Shown: positions 9,314-18,619, counted from the first letter of the stretch. The stretch: DNA of 64,000 nt from PALSA-693 sp963780345 (GCA_963780345.1 CAWABU010000011.1:434001-498000); one strand, 5' to 3'. Made by a program: numbers and translations. Notes: a model not told the origin generated them from the letters alone.

Positions 9314-10299
9314 CAGCGGCCTCCCGTCCGCTGGGTCGATCGCCGCAGCACCAGTCTGGCGGCCAGGTTGATGATGATGGTCAGCACGAACAGGAGGACC
9401 CCGAGACCGATCAGCGCCGATCGCTGAACACCGGACGCTTCGCCGAACTCATTGGCGATGACCGAGGGCATGGAGTAGCCCGGGGCGAAGAGGTGCGAGG
9501 TGATGGTGGCCGATGAACCGATCACCAGCGCCGCCGCGATGGTCTCACCCATCGCTCGCCCGACGCCGAGCAGCACCGCGCCCATCACGCCGCCTCGGCT
9601 GTGCGGCCAGACGGCCCCCTGGATCATTTCGAGGCGGGTGGCTCCGAGGGCATACGCACCCTCCTTCTCGATCGCCGGCACGGTGGCGAAGACCTCGCGT
9701 GACAGCGAGGTCACGATCGGCAGGATCATCACCGCCAGGATGATCCCGGCGGTGAAAAAGGACAGCCCGCTGGTCGGAGCCCCGAACAGGGCGTCGAGAA
9801 CCGGGATCCCCTTCACCCCCGACGCGATCCGACCGTAGAACCCGTCGATCCACGGACCGAAGACCAGGAAGCCCCACAGACCGAAGACCACGGACGGGAC
9901 CACGGCCAGCAGATCGATCACGGCCACGATGGGCCGGGCCAGGCGGGGTGACACCACCTCGGTCAGCATCAGGGCGATACCGATACTCAGCGGGACGGCG
10001 ATCACGATCGCGATCACGCCCGTGAGGACGGTGCCGTAGATGAAGGGGAGAGCGCCGTAGTGCCCGGTGGCCGGGTCCCAGGTCTTGGAGAAGACCCCGC
10101 TGAAACCCGCAGTGGTGAACCAGTCGGTGGACTGCCGGGTGGTCGATATGGCGATCAACACCAGGATCACCAGCACCAGCAGTCCGGATGCCAGCGCGAG
10201 AATCTGAAAGGCGCGATCGCCCAGGGGTCGCCGCTCTGAGAGCCCGGCCCTATGGGTGGCGACCTCCGGTCGCGCCGCTTCTCGCGCCGGCGCGGTCAC
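9313..10299 (-). CDS. pstC: Phosphate ABC transporter permease PstC
   Basis: This is the partner permease of PstA, 328 residues with about six transmembrane helices. Typical segments are DLLAVVPSVVFGLWGFLVFG and the permease loop EKEGAYALGATRLEMI. The GTG start at 10299 forms a GTGA overlap with the pstS stop. A longer in-frame opening exists upstream, but it would run inside pstS and encodes low-complexity Arg/Pro sequence, so it was rejected. Confidence 0.95.
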   Translation of the reverse strand: MTAPAREAARPEVATHRAGLSERRPLGDRAFQILALASGLLVLVILVLIAISTTRQSTDWFTTAGFSGVFSKTWDPATGHYGALPFIYGTVLTGVIAIVIAVPLSIGIALMLTEVVSPRLARPIVAVIDLLAVVPSVVFGLWGFLVFGPWIDGFYGRIASGVKGIPVLDALFGAPTSGLSFFTAGIILAVMILPIVTSLSREVFATVPAIEKEGAYALGATRLEMIQGAVWPHSRGGVMGAVLLGVGRAMGETIAAALVIGSSATITSHLFAPGYSMPSVIANEFGEASGVQRSALIGLGVLLFVLTIIINLAARLVLRRSTQRTGGR

Positions 10300-11477
10300 G
10301 CCGCGGCGCCGATCTTCGGCACCTGGGCCTGCGCCATCGACTGCAGGTTGGAGGGGAGCGGGGCGTAGTTGAGGGGGGTCAGCAGCTGCTGGCCGGCGCC
10401 GACGAGGTACCCGACCCACGCTTGCAGGAGCTGGCCGTTGTTGCCGGTCTGCGTCTGGTAGACGAGGACCCACGACTGGTACGTGATGGGGTAGGACTGC
10501 GCCCCGGGGGCCCAGATGGCGCTGAAGGTCAGGTTCGGCGAGATGGTGGCGTTACTGGCGGCCGTCGTCGCCGACTGGACCGAGGGGGCGATGAAGTTAC
10601 CGGCGCTGTTTTTGACCGACGCGTATTCCAACCCGGAAGCCTTGGCGTCGGGGTAGTCCACGTAGCCGACGGCGCCATTGGTGCTCTTGATGATCGACGC
10701 CACCCCCCCGTTGCCATTGCCACCCACGGTCGAGGCTGGCCAGCTGATCGTAGATGACGAGCCGAGCGTCCACACCCCCGGAGCGCCCTTCACCAGGAAC
10801 TGCGAGAAGTTCTGGGTGGTACCGGAGGAATCGGAGCGCCGGGCGACGGTGATCTTGGTACTCGGGAGCGTGACGCCGGGATTTTCCGACGCGATCTCGG
10901 AATTGTTCCACGTGGTGATCTGCGCCTCGAAGATCTTGGCGATGGTCGGCGCCGTCAGCTTGAGATTAGAGACTCCGGACAGGTGGTACGAGATGGTGAT
11001 CGGGGCGATCACGACCGGGAAGTAGAGGACCGTCCCCTTGAACTTGGACTGATCGGCGGCCGGGATCGGCGAGTCCGACCCGGCGTACTGGACGACCCCC
11101 GAGGCCAGGTCCGTTCGGCCCTTCCCGGAACCGCCGCCGCCGTAGTTGACGGTCATGTTGGACTGCACCGACTTGAAGGCGGCGATGGCGCTCTGCTGGT
11201 AGACGAGCTGAAAAGTCGATCCGCTCCCGTTGAGGGTGCCTGAGAGCTTGGTCGCCGCGGTCGTCGGGCTGGCCGCGGGATTGGTCCCGGCGCTGGCGGT
11301 CGTGGTGGAGCTCCCCGAGTGGCTCGACGAGCCGCAGGCGGCCAATACCAGAGCTGCTGCTACCAACGGTAGCCCCGCGGCCACTATCCGCTGCGACCGC
11401 CGGCGCGGCGGGGGTGCCGGTGGCTGGGTTTGTACGGCGCGGGCCCGACGTAGGAAGCCGGCTGAATGTTGTTTCAC
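10296..11477 (-). CDS. pstS: Phosphate-binding lipoprotein PstS
   Basis: This is the extracytoplasmic phosphate receptor of the Pst importer. The N-terminus has an Arg-rich tail, a hydrophobic signal and the lipobox LAAC, after which comes a Ser/Thr/Ala-rich tether. The mature domain contains the phosphate-contact segments GSGSTF and YGGGGSGKGRTDL, plus ARRSDSSGTTQNF and VDYPDAK. The length of 393 residues is normal. The start is GTG, with GAGG 6 nt upstream. It is the first gene of pstSCAB, with a long non-coding region upstream (11478-12470). Confidence 0.95.
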   Translation of the reverse strand: MKQHSAGFLRRARAVQTQPPAPPPRRRSQRIVAAGLPLVAAALVLAACGSSSHSGSSTTTASAGTNPAASPTTAATKLSGTLNGSGSTFQLVYQQSAIAAFKSVQSNMTVNYGGGGSGKGRTDLASGVVQYAGSDSPIPAADQSKFKGTVLYFPVVIAPITISYHLSGVSNLKLTAPTIAKIFEAQITTWNNSEIASENPGVTLPSTKITVARRSDSSGTTQNFSQFLVKGAPGVWTLGSSSTISWPASTVGGNGNGGVASIIKSTNGAVGYVDYPDAKASGLEYASVKNSAGNFIAPSVQSATTAASNATISPNLTFSAIWAPGAQSYPITYQSWVLVYQTQTGNNGQLLQAWVGYLVGAGQQLLTPLNYAPLPSNLQSMAQAQVPKIGAAA

Positions 11478-12470
11478 GGTTTGCCTCGCTTGCTCTAAGG
11501 AAAGGGTCGTACAGGTTGCAGATCAATCAGGCGTGACGGCGAGCGACGACGACCCATTAATCGCGGTCCTCGCGCCCGGGCCGGCCGTCCCGGCCGACAA
11601 TGCCTTTGCTACTCGATATCGACAGAGTGGCGACGATGATCGACTCTTCGCCAGCGGTCGGGGTGAAACGCGGCCGTCATCTTCTGGGCATCGACTCCGC
11701 TGCGAACCCGTCTCGGTATTCGGCGAAGTACGTCGGGTTGGACGGTCCATCTCGACACAACAGAAGGAAAGGGAGTCGCGGCCTCCTTTAAGGACATCGT
11801 GCGGATCTCTCGGACAGTACCGGGTGAAATGATGGGCTCCGTTGATCGGGCTCACAACCGTCCGGTCGAATGCCAACCAAGGATTTTGCGTTGGCTGTCT
11901 ACCGTCATGAGCAAGTACCGGCCCAACCGAGCATTGCTGCCCTCTGCCCCCATCACGCTTGACAGGTCACCACGGCGACAGAATACAGGGTTTCACGAAG
12001 GCCGGGGCCCAGACCGCCCTTGCTCGCAGCCTGACATCCGTCTGTTCATGCCCTTGAAACCGTCTTTGTCGGGCCGCTACCGCGTTCGTTCACGTGTTGT
12101 TCATTTGATGTTTGCTTTGAGTTTGGGAAGGCGTCAATCGGACGCCCGTCAAACGCCGGCCGGGCGACTCTCCCGGGCCCCCAACCTCGCCCCGAGGAGG
12201 GTGCAGGCGCGGGCCGCATCGACCGCCCTGCGGCTACCGTCCCTGGTTGATCGGGGTTGGGACTATTTCCCACGGCCGGCGGACGACCGGTATCGCGGGC
12301 CATCGGTTGGTCCCTCGGCGCACTCCGACCCGGATGCACCAAAGGGCGCCTTCACCGAAGCGGTACCTGGGCCGCGCTGCTACCCGGCCCCGATCATCAG
12401 ACGGGATGCGTCGGAGCCGAGCGACGGGCGGACGGTGGGCGACCGCGCCGTCGCCGTCGACTCGTAAGCC
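11478..12470. other. Long intergenic region between pstS and phoU
   Basis: About 990 bp contain no convincing gene: every open frame here lacks recognisable sequence and has poor codon bias. The region is less GC-rich than its surroundings. It holds a three-unit PHO-box-like repeat (12088-12120), another single unit at 12044, and a GC-rich inverted stretch around 11577-11603. It presumably carries the pstS promoter, but I could not fix a -35/-10 pair on the minus strand. Confidence 0.5.
12088..12120 (+). promoter_or_regulatory. PHO-box-like triple 11-nt direct repeat
   Basis: Three contiguous 11-nt units begin GTTCACG, GTTCATT and GTTTGCT. The first two match the actinobacterial PHO-box pattern of 11-nt direct repeats starting GTTCA. 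A further unit, GTTCATGCCCT, lies at 12044-12054. The repeats read on the plus strand, while pstS and phoU are on the minus strand and the nearest plus-strand gene is far away, so the regulated transcript is unclear. It is likely a binding site for the PhoP/RegX3-like regulator at 15293. Confidence 0.5.
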
Positions 12471-13115
12471 CTAGGTCTGGGGCTGGGGCCCGGCCAGGTA
12501 GACGACCCGATGGGCGATGTCGACGGCGTGATCCGCGAACCGCTCGTAGTACCGCGCCACCAGGGCCATATCCATGGCGACTGGAAGCCTGGTGGATCCT
12601 GATGCCAGCTCCGCGACCAGGGCACTGTGGAGGCTGTCCTGGTCGTCATCCCGCGCTTCCAGTACCTCGGCGGCGGTCCGGTCCCGCTCGTACCAGGCTT
12701 TCGCGGCCTGATTCCAGATATCCGCTGCGGTATCGCTCATCCTCTGCACCAGGCCACGGATCCGCGGCGGGATGTCCTCGCTCAGGAAGTGGGTAGCGTG
12801 CTCCGCGATGTGACAAACCAGGCGATGAGCGCGTTCCTGGTGGGGAAGGATGCGCAGCACCGACAGCAGAAGGCGCAGGTCGGTGGCCACCGGGGCCTGG
12901 AGCAGCAGCTGCTGGTTGACCAGTTGCTCCACTTCGCCGTAGATGGCGTCAATCGTCGCCTGGCGCCCCTCGACGACGGCGAGCGCGGCCGCGTCGCTGT
13001 TGAGCAGGGCTTCCGTGGCCAGGGCCAAATCCTCTCCGACGAGCGCGAACAGCTCGATGACGTTGACTTCGATTTCCTGAAGCTTTTGATGGAAGTCTTT
13101 TCGAGTGTCGCTCAT
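12471..13115 (-). CDS. phoU: Phosphate transport system regulator PhoU
   Basis: PhoU links the Pst transporter to the phosphate-sensing kinase and represses the Pho response when phosphate is plentiful. The 214-residue, all-helical protein begins MSDTRKDFHQKLQEIE and shows two PhoU repeats, with metal-binding Glu/Asp-rich helices such as YERFADHAVDIAHRVVYL near the C-terminus. The ATG at 13115 was chosen because the family N-terminus aligns there; the frame stays open another 96 codons upstream but with non-protein-like sequence. It lies between pstSCAB and the two-component genes. Confidence 0.94.
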   Translation of the reverse strand: MSDTRKDFHQKLQEIEVNVIELFALVGEDLALATEALLNSDAAALAVVEGRQATIDAIYGEVEQLVNQQLLLQAPVATDLRLLLSVLRILPHQERAHRLVCHIAEHATHFLSEDIPPRIRGLVQRMSDTAADIWNQAAKAWYERDRTAAEVLEARDDDQDSLHSALVAELASGSTRLPVAMDMALVARYYERFADHAVDIAHRVVYLAGPQPQT

Positions 13116-14058
13116 CAAAGTCCCACGATAGAGGATGGTGCCCGCGTCATTCAATGCCGCCGAAGGGCAGGTCGGCCCGACCGCGGTTGCGGGGACGGAG
13201 ACTGGCGGGCCAGAGGATGCCTGCTGGAAAACGCCACAGGAAGATGAAATTTGCGCTTCGCCTTTTTTGCCACTTCGGGGCGCCTCGGCGCCGACCTTCA
13301 AGGACGGTGTCTTGGGCACCAAGAAGCGCGGGTTTATTAGCCTTGGCGGCCCTCCTCGATTCGCAATTGCTTCGGCAATGAGCGACAACTCCGGCGGGGC
13401 CATAACCGCATGATCTCTGGTTCTGCCGCCCTCGAGCGACGCGCCGACTGACCTTCAGATGGACGAGGTTTCGACGCCGTTCCCAGGAGGGCACCCGGAC
13501 GTTTTCGGAGGCTCGAGGCCTCACCGGAGCGGATCGAATCCATCCCTGCTGGCTGCGCCAGGGCCGGCCGGGTCGGCGGCCATAAAATGCGACCGTGGCT
13601 GCGCTGGTCCGTCGGTCCGGGTTGGTCCGGCCTCCCGGAAGAGGGCATCCGGCTGCCGTTGACAATCCAGCCCGGGCGGGGCTCCGGGTCCGCGTAGCCG
13701 GTCCGATAGTTGAAACTTCACCCAGAGTTCACGTCGCAGTCACGAGAATCCGGTCATGGCCATCACGTCGGCCTTCTACGCTTCGTCGCGTTCATGGACG
13801 TCCATGTATCCGGATGGCGGATTCTGCTCCCCAGGAGAGATGCCTTACTATCAATCGCGGTGAGCCATGGTTGAGATCAGCGGCGGCGGAGTCTCTCCGG
13901 GGAGCGGGCCGAAATCTCTCGCGCCCGCCTTCTGATCCGGGTCCGGGGCGGGACCAGGTGATCCGGCGCCGACCGCCTCGGCGTGGTGTCACCCCGCTCG
14001 GTGATGCGACCTCCGCGGTCATATTGAAGACGGGGCGGTTCAGATCGAGTCCGGATCG
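13116..14058. other. Long intergenic region between phoU and the sensor kinase
   Basis: This 940 bp divergent gap has no supported gene. Small open frames on both strands have no recognisable content. It includes short inverted repeats near 13280-13320 and a clear PHO-box-like array at 13716-13748, so it probably contains the promoters for phoU (minus) and the sensor/regulator operon (plus). Confidence 0.5.
13716..13748 (+). promoter_or_regulatory. PHO box upstream of the phosphate two-component operon
   Basis: Three contiguous 11-nt units start CTTCACC, GTTCACG and AGTCACG, giving TTCAC/GTCAC with exact 11-nt spacing. This matches the direct-repeat PHO box bound by PhoP/RegX3-type OmpR regulators in Actinobacteria. 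It lies on the same strand as, and about 310 bp upstream of, the kinase gene, which suggests autoregulation of the two-component operon. Confidence 0.6.
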
Positions 14059-15300
14059 ATGGGCCCCCTGGCGGTCGACCGCAGGTCCGCCGACTCCATG
14101 ACGGCCAACCAGGACGCCGAGGTCGACGCCGTCATGGTAGGCCGGCTGCGGGCCGCCTTGAACCAGGTCGACGACGGGGTGGTCATCTGTGACGAGTTTG
14201 GGGAGACCGTGTTTCGCAACCACACGGCGGCCCGTCATCTCGACGTCACCTCGGACACGATCCTGGCCGAGCAGGCGGTCAGGGAAGCCCTCCAGCTGGC
14301 CCTCGAAGGCGAGTACCCCGAGCGCACCCTGGAGTTGATGGCGCCCGTGCAGCGGCGCCTGATCATCCGGGCTTACCCCCTGGCCGGCCCGACCGGGCCG
14401 GGAGGGGCGGTCGCTATCGTTCAGGACGCCTCCGATCGACGCCGGCTCGAAGCCATCCGGCGGGATTTTGTCGCTAACGTCAGCCACGAGCTGAAAACGC
14501 CGGTCGGTGCCCTCAGCCTCCTGGCGGAGACCCTCGACGGCGAGGACGACCCCCGGGTGGTCGACCGCCTGGCCAAACGGGTGGCGGCGGAGGCGGAACG
14601 GCTGGGTCGCATCATCGACGACCTGCTCGACCTGTCCCGGATAGAAGCCAACGAGTCCCCCCGGCAGGAGATGGTCCCTCTCACCGTTATCGTCGGTCAG
14701 GCGGTCGAGCTGCTGCGTCCGGCCGCGACCAGCTCCGGTATCCGGCTCGAGGTCGACGATCCGCCCCGTCATCTGGCCGTTCCGGGTGACCGCCGGGACC
14801 TGGTGTCGGCGGTCAGCAACCTGGTTGACAACGCCATCAAGTACTCCGAGCGCGGGTCCCTGGTGCAGGTCCGGGTCGGCTCCGATGACCAGGTCGTGGA
14901 GATCGCGGTCATCGATGAGGGCGTCGGGATCCCCGCTCGCGACATGGAGCGCATCTTCGAACGCTTCTACCGGGTCGACCGGGCCCGATCCCGAACGACG
15001 GGCGGCACCGGTCTCGGCCTCTCCATCGTTCGCCACGTCGCGGTCAACCATTCCGGCTCGGTGGGCGTGGAGTCGCGGGAGGGGTCGGGCTCGACCTTCA
15101 CCCTCACCCTGCCGGCCCACAGCCTGGCCGCCCTCTCGAGCGGCCCGGACGACGACCCGGATCCCGGCGCCCGATCGGCTCGGGGCGCCGACGGAACCTC
15201 CGACCATCACGCGGCTGCCTCGAGTGGTCACGACGGATCGCCATCCGAAGCGGTGACTGCCGCCGATCGCCACTCCGGAGGAGGACATCTCCGTGCCTGA
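14059..15300 (+). CDS. PhoR/SenX3-like sensor histidine kinase without membrane segments
   Basis: This is a sensor kinase for phosphate limitation by context. Residues ~25-125 form a PAS-like domain, then come the HisKA domain with phospho-acceptor His143 in VANVSHELKTPVG and a full HATPase domain: N box LVDNAIKYS, G1 DEGVGI, F box ERFYRVD, G2 GGTGLGLSIV. A disordered tail ends the protein. Unlike SenX3 and PhoR, no transmembrane helix is visible, and the frame is closed at 14002, so none lies upstream in frame. It overlaps the response regulator gene by 8 nt. It may be cytosolic and sense the Pst/PhoU complex by contact. Confidence 0.9.
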   Translation: MGPLAVDRRSADSMTANQDAEVDAVMVGRLRAALNQVDDGVVICDEFGETVFRNHTAARHLDVTSDTILAEQAVREALQLALEGEYPERTLELMAPVQRRLIIRAYPLAGPTGPGGAVAIVQDASDRRRLEAIRRDFVANVSHELKTPVGALSLLAETLDGEDDPRVVDRLAKRVAAEAERLGRIIDDLLDLSRIEANESPRQEMVPLTVIVGQAVELLRPAATSSGIRLEVDDPPRHLAVPGDRRDLVSAVSNLVDNAIKYSERGSLVQVRVGSDDQVVEIAVIDEGVGIPARDMERIFERFYRVDRARSRTTGGTGLGLSIVRHVAVNHSGSVGVESREGSGSTFTLTLPAHSLAALSSGPDDDPDPGARSARGADGTSDHHAAASSGHDGSPSEAVTAADRHSGGGHLRA

Positions 15301-16000
15301 CCCGCCCAGCGTCCTGGTCATCGAGGACGAAGAATCGTTCATCGAGGCCCTGGTGGTCGGCCTGAAGCGGGAGGGATTCCTGGTGACCGTCGCCCGCGAC
15401 GGGATCGAAGGGGTCGCCATGTTCGACCGGGTCCGCCCCGACCTGGTCCTGCTGGACATCTGGTTGCCGCACAAGTCGGGGATCGACGTGTGCCGGGAGC
15501 TGCGCCTGCGCACGCGGGTCCCGATCATCATGGTGACCGCCAAGAGCAGCGAGATCGACACCGTGGTCGGCCTGGAGGTCGGCGCCGACGACTATGTCAC
15601 CAAGCCCTACCGGTTGCGGGAGCTGGTCGCCCGGATGCGCGCCGTGCTGCGCCGGTCTCCGTCCGCCGACAACGGTGAACCGGTCGTTGGCGACGTTCTC
15701 GAGGTCGGCGGTCTTCGCCTCGATCCGGCTCGCCACGAGGTGCACCTCAACGGCGATCAGGTGCCGCTTCCGCTGAAGGAATTCGAGCTGCTGGAGCTCC
15801 TCATGGGCAACGCCGGTCGGGTGCTGACCCGCGAGACTCTCATCGATCGGATCTGGGGTCCTCACTACGTGGGCGACACGAAGACCCTGGACGTGCACGT
15901 GAAGCGGCTCCGGGCCAAGATCGAGGACGATCCTGGCCGCCCGGCCCGGATCACGACCATCCGCGGCCTCGGGTACAAGTTCGAGGCCCTGCGGGCGTAG
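15293..16000 (+). CDS. PhoP/RegX3-like OmpR-family response regulator
   Basis: This DNA-binding response regulator has 235 residues. The receiver domain shows the acidic pocket VIEDEES, phospho-acceptor Asp55 in LVLLDIWLP, the Thr in IIMVTAKSS and the Lys in DDYVTKPYRL. The C-terminal winged helix includes PLKEFELLELLM, the recognition-helix region TKTLDVHVKRLRAKI and the final RGLGYKFE. It is coupled to the kinase by an 8-nt overlap with a GTG start. Its likely targets are the PHO-box arrays at 13716 and 12088. Confidence 0.94.
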   Translation: MPDPPSVLVIEDEESFIEALVVGLKREGFLVTVARDGIEGVAMFDRVRPDLVLLDIWLPHKSGIDVCRELRLRTRVPIIMVTAKSSEIDTVVGLEVGADDYVTKPYRLRELVARMRAVLRRSPSADNGEPVVGDVLEVGGLRLDPARHEVHLNGDQVPLPLKEFELLELLMGNAGRVLTRETLIDRIWGPHYVGDTKTLDVHVKRLRAKIEDDPGRPARITTIRGLGYKFEALRA

Positions 16001-16043
16001 CCGCCGGCCGCGGGCAGGTGCGCCCGGAGTGGGAACGCCGGCG

Positions 16044-17351
16044 TCAGCTGTCGGGCAGATCGATCCGAGCCAACCACAGGCCGGGGGCGTCGAGCTCCGC
16101 CGGCGTTGGGAGTTCTCGCTCGGACTGCCACAGCCGCTCGAGGCCCTCGGTCCCGGCCCGTTCGACGATGCCGCGCACAAACGCCTGCCCCCGCTCGTAG
16201 CTGGCCTCGTCGAGGGCCACGCCGAACATCTGGCCGATCACCCTGGTGCCGCCGTTCTCCTCGAGGCGGCGCCGGCGTAGGGCTTCGGTTAAAGGACCGT
16301 ACGATGCGATCAGGCGCCGACCCACGGTATCCATGATGTGGTCGACGTATCCGGCGACCGCGGCCAGAAGGGACCGCAACGGTACCTGGAGGCGGCGCTG
16401 CTCGTCGGTCTGCAGCTCGCCGAGCAGGGTTTCGGGATCTCCGAAGGCCGCCTGGAGCGCGCTCAGGTCGGTGGGGTCGAACTGACTCAGCCGGTCTTCC
16501 AGGGACTGCGGATTGGGGTGGAAGGCCCCGACGTAGTTGCCGATCAGACGGTCGAGCCGGGCCTGCACGTGGGGCCGGCCCAGCACGGCGTTGGAGGTGA
16601 CCTCTCGCAAACAGACCCAAAGCCGGACGTCGTCGGCGGCCAGCGTCCAGTCCCGGGCAAAGGAGTCGATGGTGTCGGAGACCATCATGAGCTCGTCCCG
16701 GCGGGGACGGGGCATGGGAAGGTCGTACTGGCCGAGGGCCCGGTAGGCCAGCTGGCCGACCATCGAGCCCGCCTGCATCCCGAACAGGAAGGGGCCGAGG
16801 ACCTGCGGCAGATTGCCGAACAGTTGGGCCATGGGGTCGAAGCCACCCCCCGCGCCGCCACCGGCCCCGCTTGCCCCCCCGCCGCCGGCCGGGCCCATCC
16901 ACCCGGTCAGATCGCTCGGGGGGGAGCCGGTGCCCCCCGGGCCCAGGTCACCCGTGATCTCTCCCGGGCCGCCCGTGGCTGGCGGCAACGATTCCGTCAC
17001 CGTCCCGGCCAGCCGTTCCAGCAGGGGCTTCCAATCATCCAGGGTACGCATCGCCCATTCTCTCGGCGTGACCACCCGGGCGGTGAGCAAACCCCGGGCC
17101 GACACTGGCAGCCCGGTAGCCTCGGCGATGTGCAGTTCGGCCACGCGGAGCAACTCCTCGATGCGCACCCGCGCCACCGGATCGGGGTTCCGTTCGGCTT
17201 CGCCGCCCGTCGCCGCCCACTGGGCCATCTGCCTCGCGATTTCCCAGTTGAGCGGGCCCTGGCTGGTCAGGAGGCGGGCCAGATTCCGCATCAGGTCCTC
17301 AAAGGGACCACCTCCCGAGGGGGTCCCGCCGAACGGCCCGCTCGAGCTCAT
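16044..17351 (-). CDS. DUF2342 / zincin-like family protein, HExxH motif not conserved
   Basis: The protein is about 435 residues and belongs to the actinobacterial zincin-like DUF2342 family. It begins with a Gly/Ser/Pro-rich segment and a helical domain (LTSQGPLNWEIARQMAQW), has a Gly-rich insert around 150-175, and then the conserved core with MVGQLAYRALGQYDLP and GYVDHIMDTVG. Where family members carry a zincin HExxH-type helix, this copy reads LREVTSNAVL: the Glu remains but both His are absent. It may therefore be catalytically inactive. It converges with the response regulator gene over 43 bp. The start could also be the GTG one codon upstream. Confidence 0.75.
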   Translation of the reverse strand: MSSSGPFGGTPSGGGPFEDLMRNLARLLTSQGPLNWEIARQMAQWAATGGEAERNPDPVARVRIEELLRVAELHIAEATGLPVSARGLLTARVVTPREWAMRTLDDWKPLLERLAGTVTESLPPATGGPGEITGDLGPGGTGSPPSDLTGWMGPAGGGGASGAGGGAGGGFDPMAQLFGNLPQVLGPFLFGMQAGSMVGQLAYRALGQYDLPMPRPRRDELMMVSDTIDSFARDWTLAADDVRLWVCLREVTSNAVLGRPHVQARLDRLIGNYVGAFHPNPQSLEDRLSQFDPTDLSALQAAFGDPETLLGELQTDEQRRLQVPLRSLLAAVAGYVDHIMDTVGRRLIASYGPLTEALRRRRLEENGGTRVIGQMFGVALDEASYERGQAFVRGIVERAGTEGLERLWQSERELPTPAELDAPGLWLARIDLPDS

Positions 17352-17517
17352 CACACGGCCCCGGTGGGCTGCCGGCCAACTTCACGCGGCACACCCCGTG
17401 CCGGCCTCAGCCCGGCGACCGGGCGTCCTGACCGGCGAGTTTCCGCCGGTGACCTTGTGGTCTGCCGGCTGGCCGGCGTGATGTCCCGCGACCTACCCAT
17501 TGGGGCATCGTAGGGCG

Positions 17518-18603
17518 GTGCGGACCGTTGTCGTCACCGGGGTAGCCGGGTCGCTCGGGCTGCGGGTGGCGGCGCGCCTGGCCGCCCGGCCGGACGTCGA
17601 CCGGGTGGTGGGGATCGACGTCGTCGCCCCGGACTCGTCCGATCCCAAGCTGGACGTGCGGATCGTCGACCTGGCCGTCCCGCCCGGACCCGATGACGAC
17701 CTGGCGGCCGCCTTCGCCCACACCGACTCGGTCATCCACCTGGCCTGGCGGATGCCCGACTCGGGCGGAAATGGCCACGCCGACCATTCGCCCGCCGGTT
17801 TCACCAACCGTCGGGCCCTGGACCGGGTGCTGGCCGCAACGGCCGGCAGCGGGCAGGACACGCTGGTGCACCTCTCCAGCGCCACCGTGTACGGGGCCTG
17901 GCCGGACAACCAGATCCCGTTGACCGAGGACTCTCCGCTCCGGCCCAATCCCGAATTCCCTTACGCCGTGGGCAAAGCCGAGGCCGAGCGGGCCCTGGCC
18001 GAATGGTCGGAGGACCACCCCGACACCCGGGTGGCGGTCCTCCGACCCGCGGTCACGGTGGGGTCGGCCGAACCGCTGTACGAAGCCCTCGGGGGCACGC
18101 GGGCGCCGCGAGGGGGTGACGGCCGCCGGCCGGTGCAGTACCTGCACGTCGACGACCTGGCCGATGCGGTGGTCCTGGCCTGGGAGAGCCGCCTGGCGGG
18201 CGTCTACAACGTGGCGCCGGACACGGGCGTGGGCGAGGACGCGGCCCGGGCCCTGGCCGGCGGGGTGGCCAAGGTGACCTTGCCGCTGCGGCTGGCCAAC
18301 GCGGTGGCGGCGTGGACCTGGCAGTTGTGGCGGCGAGGGGTTCCGGTCGAGGCCCGCGCCTACGCCCTTCACCCCTGGGTCGTGGCGCCGGACCGGTTGA
18401 AGGCCGCCGGCTGGACGCCCCACTACACGAGCGAGGAGGCCCTGGTCGCTACCGACCTGCGGGTGCACTGGGACGACCTGCCGCCCGGACGCCGGCAAAA
18501 CTACAACCTGTTGCTGGTCATCGGCGCCATCGCCGGCCTGGCCGCCGGGGCCGTGGGGGCGGTCGCGGCGTGGCGGGCCCGTCGCCGCGACCGGGGCCGA
18601 TGA
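17518..18603 (+). CDS. NAD-dependent epimerase/dehydratase family protein with C-terminal membrane anchor
   Basis: This is an extended short-chain dehydrogenase. The Rossmann nucleotide-binding motif is VVVTGVAGSLG (a GxxGxxG variant), followed by the D-V-V-A acidic loop region, an HLAWRM strand, and the catalytic-type YAVGKAEAE (YxxxK) with an upstream Ser in LVHLSSATVYG. A hydrophobic helix (LLLVIGAIAGLAAGAVGAV) and Arg-rich tail at the C-terminus suggest membrane tethering. The substrate is unknown, probably a nucleotide-linked sugar. GTG 17518 was chosen because the Rossmann strand starts right after it; TTG 17500 is in frame. Confidence 0.83.
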   Translation: MRTVVVTGVAGSLGLRVAARLAARPDVDRVVGIDVVAPDSSDPKLDVRIVDLAVPPGPDDDLAAAFAHTDSVIHLAWRMPDSGGNGHADHSPAGFTNRRALDRVLAATAGSGQDTLVHLSSATVYGAWPDNQIPLTEDSPLRPNPEFPYAVGKAEAERALAEWSEDHPDTRVAVLRPAVTVGSAEPLYEALGGTRAPRGGDGRRPVQYLHVDDLADAVVLAWESRLAGVYNVAPDTGVGEDAARALAGGVAKVTLPLRLANAVAAWTWQLWRRGVPVEARAYALHPWVVAPDRLKAAGWTPHYTSEEALVATDLRVHWDDLPPGRRQNYNLLLVIGAIAGLAAGAVGAVAAWRARRRDRGR

Positions 18604-18619
18604 GCTGAAGGTTTGGGCC

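Noticed and set aside
11799..12796. Plus-strand frames in the pstS-phoU gap and over phoU
   Set aside because: Low-complexity Arg/Pro-rich translations without start signals, partly antisense to phoU.
13792..15561. A 589-codon minus-strand frame opposite the sensor kinase
   Set aside because: It is antisense to a clear histidine kinase and response regulator, with Arg/Gly/Asp-biased nonsense composition.
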